A stretch of 64,000 bases of DNA from Nannochloris sp. 'desiccata' (lineage: Eukaryota; Chlorophyta; Trebouxiophyceae; Chlorellales; Chlorellaceae), in NCBI GenBank assembly GCA_019044685.2, contig JAGTXX020000012.1:310001-374000 (forward strand). The letters run 5' to 3'. The notes beneath the pieces are model-generated. The model was not told where the DNA came from. It saw only the letters and a list, made by a program, of their open reading frames with translations, and did no database searches. Positions 30,816 to 41,978 of this stretch are shown here, in pieces; position 1 is the first letter of the stretch; each line of letters begins with the position of its first letter. The translations under genes were made by a program, and so were the position numbers.

Positions 30816-32177
30816 CTAAAGTCCTGCTGCTTTAAGAAATGAAGCTGCTTTGGATACTCCCAATACAGATTGACAATAATATTCCCAGGTGCTAAGCTGT
30901 TTTGGGGGTTCTTCTCCTCCTTCTACAGCAACAGCAACAGGTACTTCAACATTCATGTGTGCGGCTACTCCTTCATCGTCAAATGCAGTTTTCATTTTTA
31001 ATGCCAATTTCTTTGCCGAATCTCTCGCTTCAGGAGTATTATCCGTAATTAATCGTGCAATAATGTTTAATATCTTATCCATACCATACTCGTACACCTC
31101 TTGAGGCTGGAATTGAGCAAAAGATAAAGCAAGGACGGTTGCCGTCTTCCCTCTTACTTTAGGGTTTTTATGCTCCGTGTACGGAGCGAGTAAAGAGAAA
31201 AACCCTAAGCAAGGTGACGTCTCAGACATAGTCACTAAAGCACGCTGTGCTTCTTCAATAACGAATTTCTTATCATTTGAGGCTGCTTTCAACAGCAATT
31301 GAGCCAAGGCGCTGTTCATGGGGGTCGTTGCACCGCCTAGGTCTGTTAAAGGGAACATCGCCTCCGCATAATATAAATACATATCTCTCAACGTCAAAAT
31401 AGCTGTTTTCGACAGTGCACTGCGTAAACTACGCAATGCTTTGACTACACGAGGCATCGCTTGCGGTAACTCTTCAAGACAGTCAGCGGTGTGGTGCACA
31501 ACGAGTCTTCTAAACATGGTTAAAGCACTAATAGTTTCTACCCACTCTGGTGAATCCATTTTTGTTAAAGTCTCAGCTAATAAAGTAGATATATCAGTAC
31601 CAAAATTGCTGTCAATTGGCTGTAAGTCTTCTGTAGATGGGTATTCAATTTCGATAACTACTGGCTCGGGCCCGTCGGGAAGTTTTGTACATTCGACTGG
31701 TTTATCAGGAAAAGGCTTTAATAACTTTTCTTCAGGAGCTAATCTGCGTGGGGGCTGAGATTGTGTTTGTTGTTCTAGCAGAGGCTGTGCTAGTGCTGTG
31801 GCAGGTAATGTAGCAAGGGCAGAAGCAGGAGTTGGCACCGGTTGTACAGCGGGGATTGTGAAAGAGCCTGCTCCTGGAGCGCCATCAACGTCCTCTAAAG
31901 ACATGGCAGAGGTCTCTTCTATCAATGGGTGAGACATAGGGGCCTTACAGGCCGTAGAAGGTTTGATGGTTTGGTCACGAGCAATGTATTGAACATCGTC
32001 CATTGGTGCCACCGCTAAATTTGTTGCGTTGGCAGCATTCATGGAACGAGGGGTGAGGACTTCATTGAGCTCGTCAGGCTTCATCGGATCTGGACGAAGC
32101 TGTTTGGTGGGGATTGCTTGAGCGTCGGCTGGGCTACAGGGAGCCTTTTGCTTTTGGCTGCGAGTTTGCACAGGCAT
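30816..32177 (-). CDS. CLASP_N/TOG-domain protein (TOGARAM-like)
   Basis: Single exon, 453 residues. The first ~190 residues are Pro/Gln/Thr-rich with a basic start (MPVQTRSQKQK). From about 200 a single TOG-like array of HEAT helices follows: DSPEWVETISALTMFRRLVV, LRSLRSALSKTAILTLRDMY, FVIEEAQRALVTMSE and NPKVRGKTATVLALSFAQF. The helix boundaries and the SKTAILTLRDM element are typical of CLASP_N domains, which bind tubulin. With only one TOG domain the protein resembles TOGARAM/crescerin-type or uncharacterised plant/algal proteins rather than full CLASP. A microtubule or ciliary role is inference. Confidence 0.72.
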   Translation of the reverse strand: MPVQTRSQKQKAPCSPADAQAIPTKQLRPDPMKPDELNEVLTPRSMNAANATNLAVAPMDDVQYIARDQTIKPSTACKAPMSHPLIEETSAMSLEDVDGAPGAGSFTIPAVQPVPTPASALATLPATALAQPLLEQQTQSQPPRRLAPEEKLLKPFPDKPVECTKLPDGPEPVVIEIEYPSTEDLQPIDSNFGTDISTLLAETLTKMDSPEWVETISALTMFRRLVVHHTADCLEELPQAMPRVVKALRSLRSALSKTAILTLRDMYLYYAEAMFPLTDLGGATTPMNSALAQLLLKAASNDKKFVIEEAQRALVTMSETSPCLGFFSLLAPYTEHKNPKVRGKTATVLALSFAQFQPQEVYEYGMDKILNIIARLITDNTPEARDSAKKLALKMKTAFDDEGVAAHMNVEVPVAVAVEGGEEPPKQLSTWEYYCQSVLGVSKAASFLKAAGL

Positions 32178-32579
32178 TATGAATTACGTCTTTTTGCAGC
32201 ACCAGGAGGTACAAAATTTGGAAGCGTTGTAGGCGATTCAGTTGCTTGTATGTCAACAAAGCCTGCAAGGTAACGCAGTGAAGATGCTCGCTTCAACAGC
32301 AAAGATATAATCTGAGATTGCTGTCAGTCAGTTGCGGATGTGAAAACGAGCCAGGTCCAAGGTCCTCGTCACGCTAGCGGTCTGATCACCTGTGACTGGA
32401 TGCGTTCACAGTAAGAGAATTATAATTCTGCAAACCTTTGCTGCATTTCAGCTAAATTAAGAAATTTTCTTCAGCATTCGCAGTAACTGAACCCCTTTTC
32501 ATTTCTGTGCCTTCCCAATCTTCTCCATAAAGTATAATTTGATCTTTGCAGGGCTCCAAATACACAGATCACGCTCGCT
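32178..32579. other. Bidirectional promoter spacer
   Basis: Spacer between the TOG protein gene and the villin-headpiece gene, which diverge. No gene or repeat recognised. Confidence 0.35.
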
Positions 32580-33720
32580 ATGACCGATCAAGTGTTATCT
32601 CAGGGACCTCCTGGTCTTGGCATCGAGTCCACTTCTGCCCCACCCGTGCTTGAGACAGGTAAGACCCAGTTTGTATAGCTAGTGCTCTATTAAGAAGGAT
32701 GCTAAAGAGCGTTCACCCTGCAAACTCAGTCTTTATAGTAGTTGGCCAACTGAAAATGACAAGTTTGATCTTCTTGTAGACGCTCCCAAAGTTGTAGAAG
32801 AAGAGGACCAGGGAGAGCTCGAGGGTGAAGTTGCCGCACCTGAGGCCGCTGGAGCAGCGGCAGGCGGTGCTGCTGGCAAGAAGAAGAAGAAAAAGAAGAA
32901 TAAAAAGGGTGGCAATCAAAACAACGGCACTGCCCCCATTTCAAGATCAAACTCTGCTGCAATTTCTGAGCCTGAAGTCGCCGTGAAGGAAGTTGATTTT
33001 TCTTCTCCTGTCAAGGAAGAGAAGAAGACCGAGGAGGCTGCACCCGCTGCTGCTCCTGTTCCTGCTCCCGCTGCTGAACCCGCTCCGGTTGTCGAGGAGA
33101 AAAAAGAAGACGAGCCTGCCAAGCCCATTGCAGCCGAAGCCGCAGTAGTCGCAGAACTTCAACAAAAGCTTTCTCCTATGAAATTTTCCGAGCCTGAAGA
33201 GAAGAAAGAAGAAGGAAAAAACGATGTGTCTGTCATCTCATCTCCCCTTCCGCCCCCGTCTGGGGCAACGGCAGCCCCTGCATCTCTTCAGCCAAAGGAG
33301 GAAGAGACTCCCGTTAAATCCACCCCTCCTAAACCACACCCAGCACCTTCTTCCCCTGTTGTCAAGTCGACTCTCTCTGCTGCTATGCCTGCTTCCCCTG
33401 CTGTTGGATCCAAGAGACCCGTCGTCTCTGCTGCCAAAACGTATCTCGCTGACACCGCCAAGGCCTGGGGTGGTGTTGCTGGTGGAGTTCCTGCTCAATC
33501 ACCTGCCAAAGTTGATGTTAAGGTTGCTCCTGGACAGAAGGTTTTCCTTTATGCTGAATTAAAAGAGCTTAAGGGGGAAAGCGGAATCGACATGACTTCA
33601 AAAGAAAAATACTTGAGTGATGAGGAGTTTAAAAAGGTATTTAATAAAGATAGGAGTGCATTCTTGGCACAGCCTGCTTGGAGGCAGCAGCTGCAAAAGA
33701 AGGAAGTCGGCTTGTTTTAA
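32580..33720 (+). CDS. Low-complexity protein with C-terminal villin headpiece
   Basis: Exons 32580-32658 and 32780-33720 encode 339 residues. After a short N-terminus (MTDQVLSQGPPGLGIEST) comes an acidic region, a polylysine patch (KKKKKKNKKGGNQNN) and a long Glu/Lys/Pro/Ala-rich disordered segment. The last ~70 residues form a villin headpiece: FLYAELKELK, GIDMTSKEKYLSDEEFKKVF, RSAFLAQPAWRQQLQKKE and terminal GLF. The headpiece binds F-actin in villin, supervillin and dematin. No gelsolin repeats are present, so this is not villin itself. An actin-binding tether with a basic, possibly nucleic-acid or membrane-binding, patch is inference. Confidence 0.85.
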
Positions 33721-34113
33721 GACAAAAGAGAGAATTTTGATTGATAGACAGACTTTCAAGGCATATTGCTTTTTTTGCCATCCTCGAGTATTTTTTTTGC
33801 CCTTGATTCCCTCCCTTGTGTTCTATTTCGTACCCCCTTTTTCTCTTCAAATTAATAATTAATACTGGTCAACAAGCTTTTCTCTTTATTTATAGCAATT
33901 TAACTTGCTATAAATATACAAGTTAATCGATTTTCTCTGTGTCTAATGCTTTGCCACTCCCTTGTTTTTTTCCCGTCCCCGTTTTTTACTATTCTCTATC
34001 TTAAACTTCGATGGACCCCAGCAACGATTGATCTTGTAAACGATTGATTTATTGAGTTTCAAACGGTTACATTTACTCAGGTAAAAATAAACCAGAAATT
34101 TTTTATGTTTCTT
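33721..34113. other. Convergent 3' spacer
   Basis: AT-rich; TTACA at 34067-34071 is TGTAA for RPA2 on the minus strand. No gene. Confidence 0.4.
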
Positions 34114-37100
34114 TTATTTCACATCTAAGGAGCATCGAATATTCATCGCCGCTAGCTCACTCACCAAATATTTAAACACAAACGGCAAGGCCACCCTCTC
34201 TACATACTTGCCAGTATCACACAGCTTACACATAACTGTCCCTCTGGTACCACCACCTGTATCCGTCCCACGAGTCGCATGATACCCAGTCGTATCTGAC
34301 GCAGCGTGCGGTACCGTTACAGTAGAAACCAACAGCCCACAATTCGCACAGACATCCATGACGTGATAATCTGAACATGCGTGTAGTCTATCATGTAATA
34401 AATACGCAGCACCGTGGGCTAATAAAGAATCACGTTCCATTTCACCAAAACGAATGCCGCCACCGAACTTACGACCTTTGATTGGTTGCCTCGTCAGAGG
34501 ATTGATAGGACCAGTTGAACGAACTTGGAATTTATCAGAGACCATATGACGTAATCGTTGATAATGGACTACCCCAATGTAAATATCAACAGGGAAAGGT
34601 TCTCCACTGACGCCACTAATCATCACTTCACCGCCATTTTTAGCAAATCCCGCTGCTTCCAACGCCTTTGAGAAATCTTCACAAGGATCAATTGGCATGT
34701 CTGCATCTGCACTCTGAAAAGGGGATGCATCTACAAATTGCCCTGTAATGGCTCCTGCTTTGCCAGTTAAGGATTCAATCAACATGCCAATTGTCATTCG
34801 AGAAGGAAAGGCATGAGGATTAATTAACAAATCTGGACGCATACCCGTCGATTCACAAAATGGCATATCTACATCATCATATAATCGAGATAAAACTCCT
34901 TTTTGGCCATGACGAGAAGAGAATTTATCCCCAATCACAGGATTTCTATTAAAACGAAGACGGATATTTGCTTGTTTTATTTCTTTGTCTTTGGGATGTC
35001 CTACGATGGTCACTTGCTCTACAATAGCAGTTTCTTCACCCTTCATTTTACCAGACTTTCCACGACCGGTTAATTTATCTGCAGCGGTGTAATAGGTCTG
35101 TCCAGGCCAGACGGCGGCGCCAATGTGCGGTAACCCATCGATATCAATAATTTGAGCTTCTTTATGATTTCCTTCAGGTTTTACCCCCTTTTCAGCTATA
35201 GCAACAGATGAAGAACTACTGGGAATCATTTGAGGGTATTCTGCTCCAAAGGCACCAATAGGACGATCTTCCTTTCTATTTCCAATGCCGACGCTACCAC
35301 CGACACCGACCATTGGCTTCTTCAATCTTCCTGCTTCTGCCACAAACTTCATATCCATCCCTTTTTCATCGCGCAGATCAATGGTATCAGTCTTATACAA
35401 ACTCGCATGAGCAAAACCACGTTCGACTGAAGATTTATTCAAAATCATCGCATCCTCCATATCATAGCCAGTGTATGCTAAAACCGCCACGACAGCATTA
35501 GTCCCATTTGGAAATTCATCCATAGTGTACTCAGAGTACCTTGCTGTCCTCGTAATAGGTGTCTGTGGGGTTTGTAGTCTATACATCTTATTGTCTGTTC
35601 GGTGTTCAAGGGCTTGTGCGGCAGTTCCCATTGTTTGCTTCGCCATTTGGCATTGATACATGTTACGTGGAGACTGATTAAAATCTGAGTACGGGGTTAA
35701 GGAAGCGACCACGCTGAGCATCGCACGGGTAGAGAACTCTTCATGGGTGAATCTTAAGGTTTTACTCCCACCAGGGCCGCCATCTGGACAGCGAATATTC
35801 ATATTATGTTGCTCTAAGGAGCCAATTAGTTCAGCAGCTCCAGATGCAAGTTGCCGCACCGGCCGCACCATGCGTGCAGCTTGAGTGTACAAAAATATAC
35901 CTGGATAGGGAGCACCACGTTCAAAAGGCATATGGACTATTTCTAAATGAGCAGGGACAGCTTCTTCTTCAGCTACGATCGGTAATATCGTCGCATCAGG
36001 TGTAATTGCCTCTTCAATTGCCAATTTTGCTGCTTTGATAGCTCGCAAATGGGCCACCATCGCCGGTGCCATATTAGTTTTTATCGATCCTATAACTTTC
36101 CCATCGACCATAATGACCAAGTGGTTGGAAGGGATAGCTCCAGAAGCAGTGGATGGGAGCATTCCAAGCCCGGTCAACACCATGGTCAAACCAGCTTCAC
36201 TTTCTTCTGGAGTTTCAGGCTCATGAGTCACCACTCGACAGTCGGCAGTCAAGTGATTTAAGAGACCACAAGGGGAGCCATCTGGGGTATGCACAGGGCA
36301 GAGGAAGCCCCAGGATTCAGGTAAGAGCTTACGGACAGTGGTGGTACGGAGTTCTGCGAAGTAGGCACCGCGATGAATCGATCTAAAATGACTTAGATAC
36401 CTACAAGGAAATTGGCGAGAGAAAGAAGGGGGAGGGAAACTTTATTAATAGAAATAATAGAAATGATGTAAAGAAATAGAAAGAACAGAGTAATAAAGTA
36501 AAAGTAAGTTTTCTTAAGGGGTTTCAGGAGGATCAATTGGTGTTTCACTGTGTCACCGCAAATTTTAGAAATTTAATGCTTCCACTAAATTTCCGTCTTG
36601 CTTCACAAAAGTTAACGAGTACAACACATTTCTTCATCAACAACGCCCTTCTTTTAATAGAAAATTGAAGTAACTAACTACCTTTCCTGCTATTTGAAGA
36701 AAAGGTAAAATATCAACTAAACATAAAGGATATCTTACCTATAAAAATTCAATTTTTCAGCAACAACGGTGAACCCCGTCGCTTGACTAAGATCTAGCCC
36801 GGACCTCGAGACTAAATTACCAGTATTGAGCAAATACTCAAACTTTTGTCCAACATCTGGCCATTTATCTACAGTTTTACGAATGTACGCTTCATCCATA
36901 AGGTTGACAGCTTCGGGGGATCGCTCCATCTCTCTGATGACTTGTTGCCGGAAAAGATCAAGACAAGTTTCTAGCTGTTCCCTTAGGAATTTCAATAGTA
37001 AATGGCCAGGTAAAAGCACTTCATGGTGTGTCAAGGCATCAGGATTATCTTCACAACACTGTCCATTTGCTAATGCATACAATTTCAGCAGCATTTGATA

Positions 37101-38228
37101 GGCAAGTGATAATTTATCAGCGCCGTTGTCTAGATGAATAAAAAGAAAATTCCGAAGTAAAAAATCTCCCGCAGCCAGGTCACTTTTACTCTCAGGCAAG
37201 TCCAACGCCACTTTAAAAAGTGATCCTAGGTATTCTACACACTGTGTTTTGGTGTGTAAACCATAGCGAGACGCTTGTCTTAAGAGCAATTCCGCTCTTT
37301 CAGCAACAAAAGAAGCATGACCGCTGCCCTGTCCCTGAGCCGAGCCGACTAGTTTTTCAAAAATTTCTTTGTCAGATACTTCTAGAAAACATTTTAGTAA
37401 GATTCCAGCAGGAATGAAATACTCTGCTCGTCGTATTGTAATGGCAAACACTGCAGTACCGTCGATTAGGTAATGGCAACGATTCGTCAATGATGACTCA
37501 TCGGGCCTGACACAACGGAGCAAGGTAGCCATATCTGTAAACGAAGGACCTCTTTTATGATAGGCACCACGATGAAGAGCGAGTATATAATGTCGACGGG
37601 TTTGTACTAGCATACGAATGATACGCTCGATGCCATTACAAATAAAGTAGCCGCCAAATTCTGTGGACTCTTCTTTATATCGAACCAGCTCTGCTCTTTT
37701 CAAATGGCGTAGGTAGCAATTTTTTGATTTAATCATTATAGGGAGTTGACCGAGACGTTTTGTGATGCGTTGTTCGTGTGGCATGCCGTCTAGAGACCAG
37801 ACAAGTTCGATGTTTAAAGGAGCTTTGTAGGTGGTGCCTGCTTCCCGGCATTCTCTAGGGAAGAGACGTTGATCCGTCGTGCTGGATGCGGCGTCTTCTT
37901 TGATTGGTCGACGCACTTCAGCGTTTTCTAGCCAAAATCTGAAGATTTGCTTGCTATGAGGATGCTCGATCTATAAAAATGTTGGTGGGACAGATGAAAA
38001 GGTTACTAATATGAAAGGAGCAGCAGTCGGTGATGAGCTTAATTAATTGCAAAAATGAAATTTCCAAGCAGAGATGCATTCTGTTCTTACCTCGACGCCA
38101 TCCATGTTTTCTATAACCCGATCTAAACCTTCTCCTAGAAAATAATCAAAAGAATCTATATGGGGCTGGGCAAGGCCCTCTAAAGATTGAGGAACTGCAT
38201 CCCCCGAGGCTTGGCTGAGCCACGCCAT
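34114..38228 (-). CDS. RPA2: RNA polymerase I second-largest subunit RPA2 (RPA135)
   Basis: Exons 38091-38228, 36739-37970 and 34114-36400 give 1218 residues. IDSFDYFLGEGLDRVIENM starts the protrusion, GGYFICNGIERIIRML is the classic Rpb2-family motif, and LCPVHTPDGSPCGLLNHL spans the fork region. The hybrid-binding region has GYDMEDAMILNKSSVERGF, GDKFSSRHGQKG and NPHAFPSRMTIGML; the anchor has GGIRFGEMERDSLLAHGA. Near the end CANCGLL and MCKLCDTG form the zinc site. Details such as LIGSLEQHNMNIRCPDGG and the short N-terminus favour polymerase I over II, III or the plant IV/V forms. The enzyme makes pre-rRNA in the nucleolus. Intron 2 is 338 bases, long for this window, and looks empty. Confidence 0.93.
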
Positions 38229-38643
38229 CTTTTCTCAATTTTCGTTCAAATGGGTGGTATGACGGACGAAAGATCAAATAGTATTGGCGACTTGAGAAGA
38301 ATTGGAGATTAAAGTTCAAGTGTAATCGAAATTCAAAGATTACCAAGTGCTAATTATATTCTGCATGCACCGAGATAGGAGATCTAATCTATCAATTAGC
38401 GTTAACTACTATTAATGGCTAGGATTAAACATGGATGCAATATGAAAATCATATATTTCTGTTCCTCTTCCAGCGCCGCAATTTCACTTCAGGCTCGCAC
38501 CTCCTCCGTACCTCTGTTGGCTCTGCCGCAGTGCGATCCACGTCCTGGTCCGGCGCGAAGAGCTTTTCAGGCCTCGCCCCGGATGCTGGTCACTTTTCCA
38601 ACTATTACTAGTACTCTCGTTTGAATTAAAAAAGAGATCCAAG
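38229..38643. other. Bidirectional promoter spacer (RPA2 / SMP-like)
   Basis: No gene or repeat recognised; an antisense open frame over 38484-38792 is the shadow of Gly-rich coding repeats. Confidence 0.35.
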
Positions 38644-38965
38644 ATGCCTAAAGGTGGGGGTAACAAAGGAGGAGGTGGTGGAGGTGGCGCCAAGGGAGGT
38701 GGTGGAGGTGGCGCCAAGGGAGGTGGCGGCAGTGGTGGTGGTGCCAAGGGAGGAGGTAGGTCCAAAGTCCACAAACACACTCTATTTTTCACTTTCCGCC
38801 CTCAATAGCTTAACTAATGCACACTATCTTTTGTTTGTAGGCACTCCAATGACCGGGGAGGCTGCGGCCCGAGTTCAGTCCTCGGAGGCGAAACAAGGCG
38901 GTGGCGGCGTCGAAAAGGGAGGCTTTGCTGCTCGAGCTCAGGCAGCCGCCGAAAAGCATAAATAG
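38644..38965 (+). CDS. Small Gly/Lys-rich protein with SMP-like C-terminus
   Basis: Exons 38644-38755 and 38841-38965 encode 78 residues. The first half is a tandem repeat of GGGGGGAKG units (three DNA copies at 38671-38748). The second half, MTGEAAARVQSSEAK followed by GGGVEKGGFAARAQAAAEK, resembles the seed maturation protein (SMP) motif of plant LEA-type proteins, with the AAARxQS and GGFAARAQ signatures. Such proteins are linked to desiccation or stress tolerance in plants; function here is inferred. TGTAA at 39091-39095 follows the stop. Confidence 0.68.
38671..38748 (+). repeat. Coding tandem repeat, 24-30 base units x3
   Basis: ggaggtggtggaggtggcgc + caag is repeated at 38671-38694 and 38695-38718, with a 30-base variant at 38719-38748. 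It encodes the Gly-Ala-Lys repeats of the SMP-like protein. Confidence 0.85.
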
Positions 38966-39160
38966 TTAGTTTATTCCAAACATGCTTTGGTACAAAAAAG
39001 TTGTATTAGTTCAATCGACAGGCGTATATATGCGCTTAATGTCTCTGTAGATATGTGATTTATGATTTATGAGCTTGCTTATTATTCCCGTGTAACTTGA
39101 CGTCTTTGTATATTCGGGGGGTAATATCGTTCTTACAGTGACTTCTTAAACAGTCAATTT

Positions 39161-40222
39161 TCACTCATCCTCATCTACTACAATAACAACTTCATCCTGC
39201 GCCACGTTTGCATACGCAGCGAAGATCTCTGGTAAACCTGCATTATCATTTTCAGGTCGTTTGAATACCGCCTCTTCCAGCACCGCAAGTTCTTTTGTTA
39301 AGATACTAACTAGATCTACAGAGATATCTAATGCTATTGACCTAACACCAGCAGGATCAGCTTCTGGTTCCTCAGCTGCTTTACTTGGAGCATCAGCCTG
39401 TTCTTTCTCAGACTGTGACCGTCTTCCCAACTCAAGTATATACATCAAATTTTCCTCGCTTCTCTTTGCTTTTTGTATTCTAGTCTGCATCCCTTGAGCA
39501 AAGCTAGTAAAATAACCTCTACTGCACGCATACCACTTTTTACATCGCTGCTCCATTAATAAAAAGTCCACCAGAGCCTTCTTCAACGGACCGGTTTTCA
39601 TCTCGTCAATTAAATCAGCGGCATAGAGGTCTACTTTCTCCTTGTTCCCCGCATTTTCTGCTGTATTTCCTGGATCATTATCGTTAAGAGCGCGATATTC
39701 ACTGTCTTTGCCCTTTAAACCACGCTTAAAAGCTTCTAATAACTCCGAATCACCAAATTTTTCCACAATTTCCTTTCCCTCTTGTTCCAAGAGTGGTTTC
39801 TCTGTCGCCTTTCTCTCCTCTGCTTCTACTAAACTAATTTCCATTGCTGCACCCATAGCGTAACTCTCATCTGCACATTCGTTATCTACAGCCAGCCAAA
39901 CTCCAGCTTCTTCTGCCCAGGCTTCTGCTTCATTTGAATGATCTTCTGCTGTTGCATCGAGAGCCCGCAAAGCTCTCGCTTCGGGAATTCCGAGCTGTTG
40001 AAGCATTGCTAGGGCTGTTCTCCGGCGGGCATCTAGGCCATTTTGTTCTTCCTGGCCTTCTGCTGCACCCTCAGCAGCTGCAGGTGGATCTGCTGCTGGT
40101 TGAACAGCGGCAGGAACGCTGCTGGGGCCTGCACCATCGGTGGCAGCAACAGCAGCAGGTTCTGGTGCTTTGCGTTTATTGCTCTTCTTTGCTTTCGAAG
40201 CTCCTTTCTTTCTAGGAGGCAT
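39161..40222 (-). CDS. Hypothetical protein with UBA-like domain
   Basis: Single exon, 353 residues. The N-terminus is basic (MPPRKKGASKAKKSNKRKAP), likely nuclear targeting, then Ala/Pro-rich. Residues ~65-105 (ALAMLQQLGIPEARALRALD, AWAEEAGVW) fit a UBA-type three-helix bundle, which binds ubiquitin. The rest is charged and helical, with a Cys pair in MEQRCKKWYACSRGYF and an acidic end (VVIVVDEDE). I do not recognise the full-length family. TTACA at 39133-39137 gives TGTAA just after the stop. Confidence 0.6.
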   Translation of the reverse strand: MPPRKKGASKAKKSNKRKAPEPAAVAATDGAGPSSVPAAVQPAADPPAAAEGAAEGQEEQNGLDARRRTALAMLQQLGIPEARALRALDATAEDHSNEAEAWAEEAGVWLAVDNECADESYAMGAAMEISLVEAEERKATEKPLLEQEGKEIVEKFGDSELLEAFKRGLKGKDSEYRALNDNDPGNTAENAGNKEKVDLYAADLIDEMKTGPLKKALVDFLLMEQRCKKWYACSRGYFTSFAQGMQTRIQKAKRSEENLMYILELGRRSQSEKEQADAPSKAAEEPEADPAGVRSIALDISVDLVSILTKELAVLEEAVFKRPENDNAGLPEIFAAYANVAQDEVVIVVDEDE

Positions 40223-40563
40223 AGTACAGTTTTCTTATAGGATGATTATTGAGAAAGACTGGGGAGATTTTATTTTGGACGATTTAGTTATTTAAATCTT
40301 TTTCGATCACAATCAGGATTAGAGTTGATTTGAATCTGAGATCTACCGAACTGTCAGTAAAGATGCTCGAGAGCTAAAGTATATACTAGAAATATTTGGT
40401 TTTAGATTGAAACCTGCTAGTAGCGATTTAGAGAATTTTAATCCTGTCATGCTTTGCCCTTCGGCGACAGCAGCAGCAGGTCTTTGACCGAGTAACGCTT
40501 TGATTGTCTAATACTCTATTCTAAAGCTGATGCTATGGGCATTTATATATCATATTAGATACA
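40223..40563. other. Bidirectional promoter spacer
   Basis: Between the UBA-like gene and the next divergent gene. Nothing recognised. Confidence 0.35.
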
Positions 40564-41978
40564 ATGGCGGAAGGGAAGACAAGGCTCGTTCGGTTTTGGC
40601 CCTGTGCTTGTTGGGGTTCCCCATCTGGAATTAACATCAGGGAACACCAATCTGAGATCACAAGGGTAAGTTGACAATATATATTTAAAAATCTAATAGA
40701 ATGTGAACATACTCTACAATCCTTTATTTTTTTATCCAGAAGATTGACTTGAAGATTCAAGCTACTTCTAGTTCTACCAAAACTCGTAGAAAAAAACTTC
40801 TGCTCCATCGGAACGCCACACCAGCAACTACTATCAGAGGCTCTACCACCACCACTGCTGCTGCAGCTACTGTTTCAAATAAGAATTTAGGTCACGCTTC
40901 TAGACAGTTTGAGCTTGGAAACAGTTCTGAAGAACGTGGATACATTCAAGCTATCTCCCCCACACCTTCTTCAGCTCATCTCACGCAAGGTTCTTCTAGG
41001 CATCGCCAGTTGGAAACAAGAACACCGTCATCACCATCTTCAAGAGCCGCTGCATCCCCATTTTCTCCCCCTGCAGGCTGTGCGGCAGGGATTGAAAGGG
41101 AGAACAAACACCCGAAGATTCGTTTGAGGGATAGTTGGGATGGTCTCGTTGTGCTGCATTCCCCTAAGACTCAACAAGGGGAAGGGGAAGAACAAGAAGA
41201 AGACACAGGCGGTAATAATCAAACAGCACTAGATAGTAACGCTGTTAATCAATCAAGATCACCGCACCTATTAACCCACAACCATTATCATCACAACAGC
41301 CATAACCACAATCAATCATCTCATCGTAGCTTGGACCCTACTATCCAAGAGGATCAAGACACCACTTCAACTACCACCGCAATTGAGATTAACGAAGCCG
41401 ATGCTCGATTGGAAGGTCCTTTAGCAACACCTCAATCTTTGTTAGAAGAAATCAGCCGTCTAGTAGCTGTAAATGACCAGCGGCACGTCGTTTCAGCTCT
41501 GGTATTGCTTACTCAAGGAGTAAAACACCACAAACAACAATTAGACCAGTGCTTAGAGGAGTTGCTAGCTGTTATTACAGCGTGTTTGCAAAGTAAGGAT
41601 GACAGAGTGGTTTCAGCTGCACTGAATGCAGCTACGGAACTTGTTATGATGTATGGGGACTCACTGTTGCAGCACATGTACGCCCAGCAACGAAAACAAG
41701 AGCAGCAGCAACACCAACAGAACAACGTCTTTTTATTGCAGCTCTTAATTTGTGCCAGCAGACCTTCAGCATCGCCGATTAAGACTACTGCAGATACTCT
41801 CTTAAGACGTATAGCTTCTAAAATGCATCAAGCAACCATCGTTAAATTGCTAGAGCCTCTTGCTGCTCGTTCCGGCAGCAGCACCGGTAAAGAACTCGGT
41901 GTTGCTCCGGCTCAAGAGAGTACTATTAAAAATAAAGCAGCATCTACGCTTCTGATTGCTACCTATCGAGTATCCTAA
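40564..41978 (+). CDS. Helical-repeat (TOG/HEAT-like) protein with His/Asn/Gln-rich N-terminus
   Basis: Exons 40564-40665 and 40740-41978 encode 446 residues. The first 34 residues (MAEGKTRLVRFWPC..) come from exon 1. A long Ser/Thr/His/Asn-rich region follows, including HNHYHHNSHNHN. Residues ~255-430 form HEAT-like helix pairs: QRHVVSALVLLTQGVKHH, DDRVVSAALNAATELVMMYG and a final IKNKAASTLLIATYR, reminiscent of the TOG protein encoded at 30816-32177. The similarity is in helix style rather than clear identity. Its stop overlaps that of the convergent NAA60 gene. Role unknown. Confidence 0.6.
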
